Shown here: piece after piece, positions 56,905 to 64,000 of the stretch
Numbering within the stretch: position 1 is the stretch's first letter
How the letters are laid out: the number at the start of each line of letters is the position of its first letter
NCBI GenBank assembly: GCA_016745215.1
Contig: CP050890.1
Location: 7,147,001-7,211,000 of the forward strand
DNA length: 64,000 nucleotides
Source: Thiohalocapsa sp. PB-PSB1
GTDB taxonomy: Bacteria > Pseudomonadota > Gammaproteobacteria > Chromatiales > Chromatiaceae
Direction: 5' to 3'
Translations under genes and position numbers: made by a program
Notes under the pieces: model-generated
The model's database searches: none
What the model was told of the DNA's origin: nothing
Seen by the model: only the letters and a program-made list of their open reading frames with translations

Positions 56905-57430
56905 TCAGAATTCCCAGCCGAGGGTCGCAGTGACCGTGCGCCCCGGCCCGATCAGTCCTCGCTCGAAATCCACTGGCGCGTCGGCCGGATAGCGTATCTG
57001 CGTGTTCAGCAGGTTGGATGCATGCAGCTCGGCGAACAAGCCGCTTCCGGGATGGCGATAGCGAAGGTTTGCGCCCAGGTCCCAGTAGGCATCCGTGCGC
57101 TCGCCGACGCGCTCGACAACTCTGGGGATCGACGACCCTGAGGTGAAGTCCCAGTTCGTCTCCATGGCATCGACGTAATGACCGAAGGCCGCGTAGGTCC
57201 AGGGTCTGCGGGTGTAATCCGCCTTGAGCTTCGCCAACAGCCGCGGGGAATAGCTCGGGTCGATGCCTGTCGCGCGGTCGTCCGTGTCCTGCCAGGTCAG
57301 GCTGGCGCTCAGATGCAGGCCGGGAAGCGGTTGCAACTCGCCGATCAGCTCGACGCCGCGGGTGATCAGTTCCCCGGAGTTGTCGCTGGACGGAAAGAAA
57401 CTGCGCGTGGTGCCATCGAATCGCTGAACC
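56905..57430 (-). pseudogene. C-terminal fragment of a TonB-dependent receptor
   Basis: Reads SGELITRGVELIGELQPLPG, then SYSPRLLAKLKADYT, NLRYRHPGSGLFAELHASN and ends TVTATLGWEF, the classic C-terminal strands and terminal aromatic of a TonB-dependent outer-membrane receptor. Only about 170 residues of a 600-800-residue protein remain, and the reading frame continues without break into the vapC remnant upstream. It lies just upstream of the yfiR-like remnant, a gene pairing seen in iron/c-di-GMP loci. Confidence 0.82.
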
Positions 57431-57708
57431 CGCAGCACTGGCCAGTGATTGTGTCCTGGCGCGATCAAGCGGACGCCGGGCAAGCTCAGCCAGTCGTCCA
57501 CGATGCTCATTGCCTGCTCCACCGACAGTGGTCGCTCGAAGACGCGCGCACTGGTGCAGATGCGCAGGAACGCGAGCGCCACTACCTAGGGCAGTCCGAC
57601 GAAGGCCGCATCGCTCAACTGTTTCTCCAACCAACGCCGCGCCCTGGCATGATGAGGAAGGTCGCTGTTGACCGCATAGATCAGCAGGTTGGCGTCGACG
57701 AGGATCAT
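57431..57708 (-). pseudogene. Broken VapC-type PIN-domain toxin
   Basis: From ATG 57708 reads MILVDANLLIYAVNSDLPHH, RARRWLEKQLSDAAFVGLP, TAG, then VVALAFLRICTSARVF and PGVRLIAPGHNHW, the PIN-domain toxin pattern. The TAG replaces an expected Trp, and the final residues are exchanged for TonB-receptor sequence around 57430. Start overlaps the vapB stop by 4 bases as in working pairs. Confidence 0.85.
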
Positions 57709-57971
57709 CGACGTTGGACCAATTTTTCGGCGATTGCCTCGTCTTCGAGGGCATCGGCGAGCGCCCGCGCCTTCACCAAATCGAATGCCGAGCGTGGCTG
57801 CCCGAGCGCGTGGGGCTGGAGCCGATAGGTTGCGGGCTCGGGCCGCTCCAATGCCAAGAGTCCCGCTCGAAGCGCCTGCCCCACCACCTGTCGAAAGGGT
57901 TGTCCGGATGCCCTAGCGCGTTGTTTCAGTTCGTCGAGGAGCTGGTCCTCGATGGTCAAGGTCGTACGCAC
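57705..57971 (-). CDS. vapB: VapB-type antitoxin (ribbon-helix-helix)
   Basis: An 88-residue protein opening MRTTLTIEDQLLDELKQRAR with GQPFRQVVGQALRAGL, the VapB/RHH DNA-binding form. The C-terminus (RSAFDLVKARALADALEDE) is the toxin-binding part. Intact although its toxin gene is broken, so it is an orphan antitoxin that may still repress its own promoter. Confidence 0.87.
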   Translation of the reverse strand: MRTTLTIEDQLLDELKQRARASGQPFRQVVGQALRAGLLALERPEPATYRLQPHALGQPRSAFDLVKARALADALEDEAIAEKLVQRR

Positions 57972-58235
57972 TTTGATGCTTTACCTGATGTCTTCAAGAT
58001 GCACGCACTGTAACACAAGTGCGCAACTCCGATCGTGCGTCAGGATTACGGTGACAATTAACCGTTTACACAAATTGCAGTTGTCTCTGGTCCTTCTGTT
58101 TGCAGGGGGCCGACCAGCCTTTAGTGCAAATGGTAAAGCGTCACCGTAACTCCCCGCGACTGTCGGGTTACGCGCTGGCGCGCTAACCCGACCTACGTTT
58201 TCTGAAACGCGCTGGATGGCCCGAAGTCGGCGCCG

Positions 58236-59165
58236 TTAACGCCGATAGTTGTGCAGCGTTGTCGACGGCAGCTCCCCGAACATCGCCTTGTAGTCCCTCG
58301 CGAAATATCCGAACTCATAGAAGCCGAAGTGGAGTGCAGCGTCCATCACGCTCTGCGACTGCCGAGGCTCTTGCAGGGCTTGCCGCACGGCCAGCAGCCG
58401 TTGGGCCTTCAAGAACTGTTTTGGCGCAACGCCGTAGACCCCAACGAAGGCACGATGCAGCGTCCGTTCCGGTACATCCAGCGCCGCGCAGATCTCAAGA
58501 ATCGTCGGTGGGTCCGACATCCTGTTCAGGATGTAATCACGGATACTGCGAGCCAAGCGATATTGCTGACCTCTGCGCTTGCCCGGCGCTTGTGTACTTC
58601 CAGTGAGCGCATGGCTGGTCTGCATCGCGATCTCGTGGAAGACTTGCTTTTTGGCGTCACCGCCAAGCATCCCTTGCCGGTAAAGGCGAATCGCTGCGAG
58701 GCATCGATTGCGCAATCGCTCCAACGCATTCGGGTCAGACCGAAGGATCGCGTGGTTGTACTGTTGCTTCGGCAAGGTCGGCATCAGATGTGAACCGCTC
58801 TGATGCTCAAAGAAGCTGCCGAAAATAGAGATGCATAGCCAATGGGTTTGCTTAGGTGTTACAGCGAATACCTCATGCCCGGCCCCGAATACATCGATGT
58901 GCGTTGAGGTGACGGCTTCACCACAAGAGGCGTAGGCGTTGCTGTGCGGAAAAGGCACTACGCAGCTCAAGCCAGTCGCCGGAGCGGCGCCGGCGATCTC
59001 CATCGGGGTGTCGAACTGCTCTATGTCGATCTGAATCGCATTGGTCCGCAACGAGATGATGCGTCCGTTGAAGCCCTCTCGCTTGAGCGGGCGATAGCGT
59101 GTATCCCAGCCGTTCTGCGCCGCGGCGAGCTCATCGAAATCGGTCGGTTCAATCTCAACGATCAT
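58236..59165 (-). CDS. AraC-family transcriptional regulator
   Basis: The C-terminal 100 residues form the double helix-turn-helix: PTILEICAALDVPERTLHRA with the second helix in SQSVMDAALHFGFYEFGYFA. The N-terminal ~190 residues are a cupin-like sensing domain without a recognised ligand. ATG 59165 is preferred because homologue-like sequence (TDFDELAAAQNGWDTRY) begins just after; the frame is open to a GTG at 59270. Divergent from the dimethylformamidase-like gene, which it probably controls. Confidence 0.9.
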   Translation of the reverse strand: MIVEIEPTDFDELAAAQNGWDTRYRPLKREGFNGRIISLRTNAIQIDIEQFDTPMEIAGAAPATGLSCVVPFPHSNAYASCGEAVTSTHIDVFGAGHEVFAVTPKQTHWLCISIFGSFFEHQSGSHLMPTLPKQQYNHAILRSDPNALERLRNRCLAAIRLYRQGMLGGDAKKQVFHEIAMQTSHALTGSTQAPGKRRGQQYRLARSIRDYILNRMSDPPTILEICAALDVPERTLHRAFVGVYGVAPKQFLKAQRLLAVRQALQEPRQSQSVMDAALHFGFYEFGYFARDYKAMFGELPSTTLHNYRR

Positions 59166-59363
59166 CCTGGAGCGCCTGCGCGTTGGTCGGGGTTGAAAGA
59201 ACTGGCAGTTTTTCCATAGCGGCGGGTCGGCGTCGCGGGGTAGCATCATGACGCGATGCGCGGACGGCACTGCAAGCGGCCAGGGCGAACCCTCGCTGCT
59301 CGCTTTCAGGAGCCATCTGCGGTGGTTTGTCGAAATATTGACCCATTACTTCGGAGCGATCTC

Positions 59364-61196
59364 ATGGCCAGCAACGATGAGCATGAGCCCGGCAAGACGC
59401 CGGGCGATTTCGATCAGGGCAGGCGCGACCTGCTGAAGGCCGCAGCTTTGGGCGCCGCGTTGGGCGCGAGCGCGGGGGCGGGCTCGGCTCGGGCCTACGG
59501 GATCGACGGTGTGCAGGAGGGGCTGAACCGAACGGGTCGCCAGCGCCTGCCTTTCCGGCAGGGCCAACGGACCTGGTTCAGCAACATTGCGAACTGGTAC
59601 GAGTTCCCGACCACCGACCCGGATGTGCTCGAAGTCTGGGCCTACACCGACAAGCTGAGCTATGCGCCGGGGGACGAGGTCGCCCTGCACGTCAACACCA
59701 CCGCCGATGCCTACAACGTCGAGGTGTTCCGCGACGGCGGAACGCTTGCTTCCGTCTACAGGCAGGAGGGCATCGCCGGCGCCTATCATGATACCCCGCT
59801 CGAGGCCTACGAGTCGGGCTGCAACTGGCCGGTGAGCACAAGCTTCAAGATCCCGGCCGACTGGAAGTCCGGCGGCTACGTCGTCGTCCTGACCGTCGAG
59901 CGCGACGGTGAGAAGATCGAGCACGAGGCGTTCTTCATCCTGCGCAGCGCCAATCCCGGCCGAACCGCGAAGATCCTGTTCCTGCCCGCCATCCCGACCT
60001 GGATCGCCTACAACGATTGGGCGGGCGGGTGCTCCTACCGGCTCCCGCCGGAGGCGGGCGGCGGCGGTCGCGAGGCGCGTGAAACCAGCTACGCCGTTCA
60101 CACCAGCACCCACAAGCCGTGGCCGCGCGGGTTCATCCGCTTTCCGAACGTGGGGATTGACGGTTTCCTGCAAGACAAAGCCGCCGGGACCGTGCCGATC
60201 AACTGGGAGGTCACCTACCCGGAGTTCGACTACGTCTTCGCCAATGGCTACGCGATGTTCTCATGGATGGCCGGATGGGGCTACTTCGACCGCCACTTCG
60301 CGATCTGGGCGGAACAGAACGGCTACGAAATGGACTATGCGTCCATGCACGACGTCTATGACAACCCGGACCTGCTGGAGCCCTATGACCTGATCGTTCA
60401 GGTCGGCCACGACGAGTACCACACCTTCGAATACCGCCAGGCGGTCGACGCCCATCTGGCCCGCGGCGGCAAGGTCATGCGTACAGGCGGCAACCTGATG
60501 TGGAAGGTGCGCTGGGACGAAGAAAACAAACGCCAGACTTACTACAAGCATGCGCTCCGGAAAGAAGACCCGATGTATGAGGAAGGCAAGCGCGAACGGC
60601 TCACCGTCGGCTGGCACCATTTCGAAAGCCCGACGGAAAACCCCGTCACCACCTGGGGGGTCAATGGCCACAAGGGCGTCTATGCCAATACCGGCGGCGT
60701 GACGCCACGCGGGTCGGGTGGGTTCACCGTCTACCGAAACAAGCACTGGGCGTTCGAGGGGACGGACCTCTACTATGGCGATATCCTCGGCCGGATCGTA
60801 CCCGTTGTCGGGTTCGAAGTGGACGGCGTGGACTATACCTTCCGCCATGGGCTGCCCTATCCGACCGGTGAAGACGACGCGCCGGACACGCTGGAAATCC
60901 TCGCTTTGGCGCCGGCCCTCGCGGCAGAGGAAACCGATCATGGCCATTCCGAAGGCCTGCACATGTGGGGGAGCATGTGGGATGACGCGCGTGAATATAC
61001 AGCCGATCTGAACATCGAGCCGACGCAGGAGAACCTCGAAAAGTTGGTCTATGGCAACTGCGCGGTCACCTACATGCGAAAAGGACCGGGCGAGGTTTTC
61101 GCGGCCGGGACCTGCGGGTGGGTGCACGGTCTCAAGGGCGGCGACCCGTTCATCGAGCGTGTCACCAAGAACGTGATGGATCGGTTCACGTCATAA
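59364..61196 (+). CDS. N,N-dimethylformamidase beta subunit-like protein, Tat-exported
   Basis: A 610-residue protein with a twin-arginine signal (RRDLLKAAALGAALGASAGA). The body, with AKILFLPAIPTWIAYNDWAG and VQVGHDEYHTFEYRQAVDAH, belongs to the family of the large DMFase subunit, which splits N,N-dimethylformamide to dimethylamine and formate through a non-haem iron. The Tyr and Glu residues that could hold iron are present but I cannot confirm them. The start 59364 has GGAG 8 bases upstream and begins the Tat signal; the frame is open to 59256. No small DMFase subunit gene is next to it, so the real substrate may be another amide. Confidence 0.82.
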   Translation: MASNDEHEPGKTPGDFDQGRRDLLKAAALGAALGASAGAGSARAYGIDGVQEGLNRTGRQRLPFRQGQRTWFSNIANWYEFPTTDPDVLEVWAYTDKLSYAPGDEVALHVNTTADAYNVEVFRDGGTLASVYRQEGIAGAYHDTPLEAYESGCNWPVSTSFKIPADWKSGGYVVVLTVERDGEKIEHEAFFILRSANPGRTAKILFLPAIPTWIAYNDWAGGCSYRLPPEAGGGGREARETSYAVHTSTHKPWPRGFIRFPNVGIDGFLQDKAAGTVPINWEVTYPEFDYVFANGYAMFSWMAGWGYFDRHFAIWAEQNGYEMDYASMHDVYDNPDLLEPYDLIVQVGHDEYHTFEYRQAVDAHLARGGKVMRTGGNLMWKVRWDEENKRQTYYKHALRKEDPMYEEGKRERLTVGWHHFESPTENPVTTWGVNGHKGVYANTGGVTPRGSGGFTVYRNKHWAFEGTDLYYGDILGRIVPVVGFEVDGVDYTFRHGLPYPTGEDDAPDTLEILALAPALAAEETDHGHSEGLHMWGSMWDDAREYTADLNIEPTQENLEKLVYGNCAVTYMRKGPGEVFAAGTCGWVHGLKGGDPFIERVTKNVMDRFTS

Positions 61197-61265
61197 GATT
61201 GCGGGCCCGGTGATCAGGGATTGTCGGGCTCGCCTTTACCAGGGCGCCACGATTAGGAGTAGACC

Positions 61266-62489
61266 ATGAGGCATTGCCTAAGACATGCCGTCGCAGCGAC
61301 GTTCGTCATAACTGCATCCAGCGGTTTCGCGGAGGATTTCACTTACCACATGCAGTATGGGGACCAAATGGGAACTGAAGCCCCTGCAGCACGCAACCTG
61401 ACAGAGGCGATTTCATCTGCAGATGCGGGAGCCGTTTACGCGAACCGTAACGCCTCCGAGTTTTCCACCGTCGCCTATAACTGGGCACCATCTTCCACAC
61501 CGCTGCGTTTTGGAAGGGGAGCAGTCCGGCCCATGTCAGCCGACGATCTGGCCCACATGGAAAGCACAAACACAGACGGCTTTATTGTCGTTAAGGATGG
61601 GACAGTCATACGGGAGTACTACGCCGCGGGGATGCACCCCACGACCAAACATAAGGTGCACTCTACGGGCAAGAATTGGACTTCTGCGATCTGGCATGAC
61701 GTTTTGTTGCCGGTCATGGACAAAAAAGTTGGCGAGCTGATGCCCGAGATTGCTGACTCAGTATATGGAGATCAAACTCTCAGGGCTGTTGTGGACATGC
61801 GTGTTCCGGTTTATTGGAGTGAGGATTTCTCCGATCCGGAGGCTCCGGTGGTTCTTGGATTTGCTGCGACCGGATCACAATACAAAAACCCAACATACGA
61901 TGTTGTTGCGTTCATCAACGAACTTCGCCGCGACGAAGAACGCAAGGACGGCAATTGGTACTATGTGAGCTCAAACACCAACGTGATGGGACTTCTTGGC
62001 CCAAGGCTCGCCGGTGTCCACGCTTATGAGGGGACACGGCAGTTCATGGAAGCACTTGGAATGGAATATATTTCAGGAAGCGTCGCAAACCTGCACGGAC
62101 AGTATGGGGCTAGCGGCGATCAGTACATGACACTTCGCGATTTGGTTAAGCTGCCATACGCCATGGCAAATGGCGGCAGGGTCGATGATCGCCAGGTGCT
62201 TTCGGCCGAGTACATCCAAGATGTGTTCGATGCCGGCGAAGACAAAAGCGCCGTTTTTCGGAATGGCCCTTACGGTGAAGCAATGCCCGACATCCAGTAT
62301 TACTCAAACCAATGGTACGTCGTTGACGAAAACATTGCTGTCGGAATTGGCTCGTATGGCCAGTTCATTGCGTTCAACCGCGCTACAGGAGTCGCGATCG
62401 CCAAGTTTTCAACTTATAGCAAGAGTTCGAACTTCGCCCAAGGTACCCCGGATCTCGCTTGGGTGATCCAACAGGTGCGGTCCTACTGA
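61266..62489 (+). CDS. Beta-lactamase-fold serine hydrolase (NylB/class C-like), exported
   Basis: A 407-residue protein with signal peptide (cleaved after about SSGFA, residue 22). The nucleophile motif SxxK is S133-T-G-K136 (VHSTGKNW), and the Tyr motif is near Y233 (YYVSSN). The closest known group is 6-aminohexanoate-dimer hydrolase and related esterases. Preceded by GGAGTAGACC, a leader repeated before the gene at 63929, whose first residues are almost the same. Substrate unknown; an amide or ester is likely. Confidence 0.83.
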   Translation: MRHCLRHAVAATFVITASSGFAEDFTYHMQYGDQMGTEAPAARNLTEAISSADAGAVYANRNASEFSTVAYNWAPSSTPLRFGRGAVRPMSADDLAHMESTNTDGFIVVKDGTVIREYYAAGMHPTTKHKVHSTGKNWTSAIWHDVLLPVMDKKVGELMPEIADSVYGDQTLRAVVDMRVPVYWSEDFSDPEAPVVLGFAATGSQYKNPTYDVVAFINELRRDEERKDGNWYYVSSNTNVMGLLGPRLAGVHAYEGTRQFMEALGMEYISGSVANLHGQYGASGDQYMTLRDLVKLPYAMANGGRVDDRQVLSAEYIQDVFDAGEDKSAVFRNGPYGEAMPDIQYYSNQWYVVDENIAVGIGSYGQFIAFNRATGVAIAKFSTYSKSSNFAQGTPDLAWVIQQVRSY

Positions 62490-62615
62490 TCTTAACAGCT
62501 TGGAGGCCGAGCACCCGGCAGGGCTTGCAACAAACGGCAGAAACTAGGCGGATTGGACCGCGGGCAGATGCAGGCGATCTTGATATCAATCGGCACGCCA
62601 CTTCGGGAATATCGG

Positions 62616-63890
62616 ATGAAACAGATGAAACAGATGAAACAATTGCTCCAGGGACATCTTTCAGGGCTTGTCGGGATTGGTGCCGCCGCGATCCTCTTTG
62701 CGTCTGGCACCATGGCACTCGCCGATGACCTTTCCGGTGTCGGCAGCGCAGCCGACGAGCAGCTGTTCTTCAAGCCCTTTGAAACAGAGAGTATCCCGCC
62801 CGAAGAGCGTCAACGATGGCCGTACAGCCGGCACACCTTCGCTAACTGGCCCGAGTTCACGGAGTTCGGGGTGGCGCGCATTCCCCCATCATCAAATCCC
62901 GCCGAGATCTCCGTCGCGGAAGAACAGCTGGACCTCAACAGGCCATTCGAACTGGGCCAGTCATTCTTGCGTGCGCTCCACGCAACGCAAACAGCTGGGT
63001 TCGTCGTGATGCGGGATAATCAGATCCTGGGCGAGTTCTACGACAACGGCCTGCTCCTCGGGAACAGTTACATCCTGATGTCTTCCGCCAAGACAATCAC
63101 CGCCATCGTCGTTCACAAACTGATCGACGCCGGACTGATCGACCCGTCCAAGCCCGTTCAATATTACGTTGAAGACTTCAAGGGTTCGGATATCGGTCAA
63201 GCCCCGATCCAAACCTTGCTGGACATGACAAGTGGCATGCCTACCCTCTTCGATTACGACACTCCGGGGTCAATCGATCAGCAATACGAGTTTGAACTTG
63301 GCATGCGGAAGGGCGCGCCTATTGGGCTCATCAATGTGATCCGACAGTATGAGACCAACGCCGCGCCGGGCGAGCGTTGGCAATACAATGACATGAACAC
63401 CGACACGCTCGCGATCGTTGCCTCCCGAGTGACGGGCAAGAAGTTCGAGCAGCTCTTGGGCGAACTGTTCGACGAGATCGGCACCAACCATGAAGCCTGG
63501 ATCGCGCTCACCTCCGAAGGGCTGTGGGGAGCAAACTGCTGTATCGGCATGTCTGCCCGCGACTATGCGCTGTTCCACCAATGGATCGCGACGGGCAACG
63601 CGCCAGCCTCGTACTACGCCTCCGCCTTGGACAAATCAAAGGATCAGATCACCCAAGTGGAAGTGATGAAGCCCTTCAAACACGATTCCTACGGGTCCCA
63701 GACGTACCACATGCACGATGAGAATGTCCTGATCTCTATCGGGTCTTTCGGTCAGATGGGCTTCAGCAATATGGATACCGGGATATCCATCGTTTTTCTG
63801 CAGGCGTGGTCGGCGAACGCGGTTGCCGAAAAGATTGTTGGGAACAAGCGCATGGCGACGGTGATCGCCAATCTCTATCGGAATGACTAA
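62616..63890 (+). CDS. Beta-lactamase-fold serine hydrolase, second of the array
   Basis: From ATG 62616 a 424-residue exported protein (signal about 10-37, ending MALADD). SxxK is S156-S-A-K159 (LMSSAKTIT), the Tyr motif is in RWQYNDMNTD near Y257, and a late VLISIGSFGQMGF strand precedes the C-terminal helix. The first 27 bases are three 9-base ATGAAACAR repeats, giving three possible starts; the frame is also open to 62553. It is diverged from the 61266 gene, so duplication is old. Confidence 0.83.
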   Translation: MKQMKQMKQLLQGHLSGLVGIGAAAILFASGTMALADDLSGVGSAADEQLFFKPFETESIPPEERQRWPYSRHTFANWPEFTEFGVARIPPSSNPAEISVAEEQLDLNRPFELGQSFLRALHATQTAGFVVMRDNQILGEFYDNGLLLGNSYILMSSAKTITAIVVHKLIDAGLIDPSKPVQYYVEDFKGSDIGQAPIQTLLDMTSGMPTLFDYDTPGSIDQQYEFELGMRKGAPIGLINVIRQYETNAAPGERWQYNDMNTDTLAIVASRVTGKKFEQLLGELFDEIGTNHEAWIALTSEGLWGANCCIGMSARDYALFHQWIATGNAPASYYASALDKSKDQITQVEVMKPFKHDSYGSQTYHMHDENVLISIGSFGQMGFSNMDTGISIVFLQAWSANAVAEKIVGNKRMATVIANLYRND

Positions 63891-63928
63891 GCAGCAGGCG
63901 GTTCAAGCGCCACAACACGGAGTAGACC

Positions 63929-64000
63929 ATGAGACTTTTTCCAAGACATGCGGTCGCAGCGACGATCGCCCTGACGGCCTCCAGCGGTTTTGCAGAGGAT
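63929..64000 (+). CDS. Third serine hydrolase of the array, 5' end only
   Basis: The 24 visible codons (MRLFPRHAVAAT, SSGFAED) are nearly those of the 61266 protein, and GGAGTAGACC precedes the ATG in both. The gene runs off the right edge. The close match over leader and signal suggests a recent duplication of the 61266 type. Confidence 0.8.
   Translation, partial: MRLFPRHAVAATIALTASSGFAED

Noticed and set aside
56429..57754. 441-residue minus-strand open frame
   Set aside because: It is a shadow frame across the TonB-receptor, yfiR and vapC remnants, which have clear similarity in other frames; its own sequence is Arg-rich without signatures.

Overview
The window reads as chromosomal DNA of a gammaproteobacterium, most likely a purple sulfur bacterium of the Chromatiaceae. 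That placement is inference. It rests on the conserved ndk-rlmN-pilW-rodZ-hisS-yfgM-bamB-der order, the nadD-rsfS and guaB-guaA pairs, exosortase/PEP-CTERM accessory genes, and many degenerate four-helix-bundle repeat elements carrying ATCGG-rich tracts. No rRNA, CRISPR array or replication origin was seen. One tRNA gene, tRNA-Ser(CGA), is present.

Layout. 1-4.0 kb: tail of a zinc-protease-like gene, then proA, nadD, rsfS and folA. 4.0-8.6 kb: a six-unit array of about 212 bp repeats abutting a complete IS21-family element (istA/istB). 9-16 kb: an Fe-S CCG-domain protein, then a tight minus-strand operon of PAS-like protein, lone receiver, ABC ATPase and a substrate-binding/permease fusion for a compatible-solute-type importer, then a GT2-GtrA glycosyltransferase. 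16-24.6 kb: the housekeeping run ndk to der (RNA methylation, pilus assembly, cell shape, His-tRNA charging, outer-membrane assembly, ribosome GTPase); ispG is absent from its usual place.

24.9-40.3 kb is an accessory region. It holds an N-terminally truncated RND adaptor and a distant RND-pump scrap, two exosortase-associated acyltransferases, a pair of rubrerythrin-like proteins (one without its metal ligands), the TPR protein PrsT, a PEP-CTERM-like exported protein, and an E1-like ThiF protein next to a nitroreductase-fold protein. Large gene-free stretches here are mosaics of dispersed repeats and dead transposase pieces.

41-55.7 kb: xseA divergent from guaB-guaA; a metal/cation module (excisionase-type HTH protein, P-type ATPase, truncated Kef-type antiporter); tadA, tRNA-Ser, a class V aminotransferase, an acyl-CoA thioesterase and a polyphosphate:AMP phosphotransferase. 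55.7-58 kb is a scrapyard: four-helix repeat, transposase stub, yfiR-like gene with an amber stop, TonB-receptor tail fused to a broken vapC, and an intact vapB. 58.2-64 kb: an AraC regulator divergent from a Tat-exported N,N-dimethylformamidase-beta-like protein followed by a tandem array of beta-lactamase-fold serine hydrolases that runs off the window; this looks like an acquired amide/ester-hydrolysis cluster.
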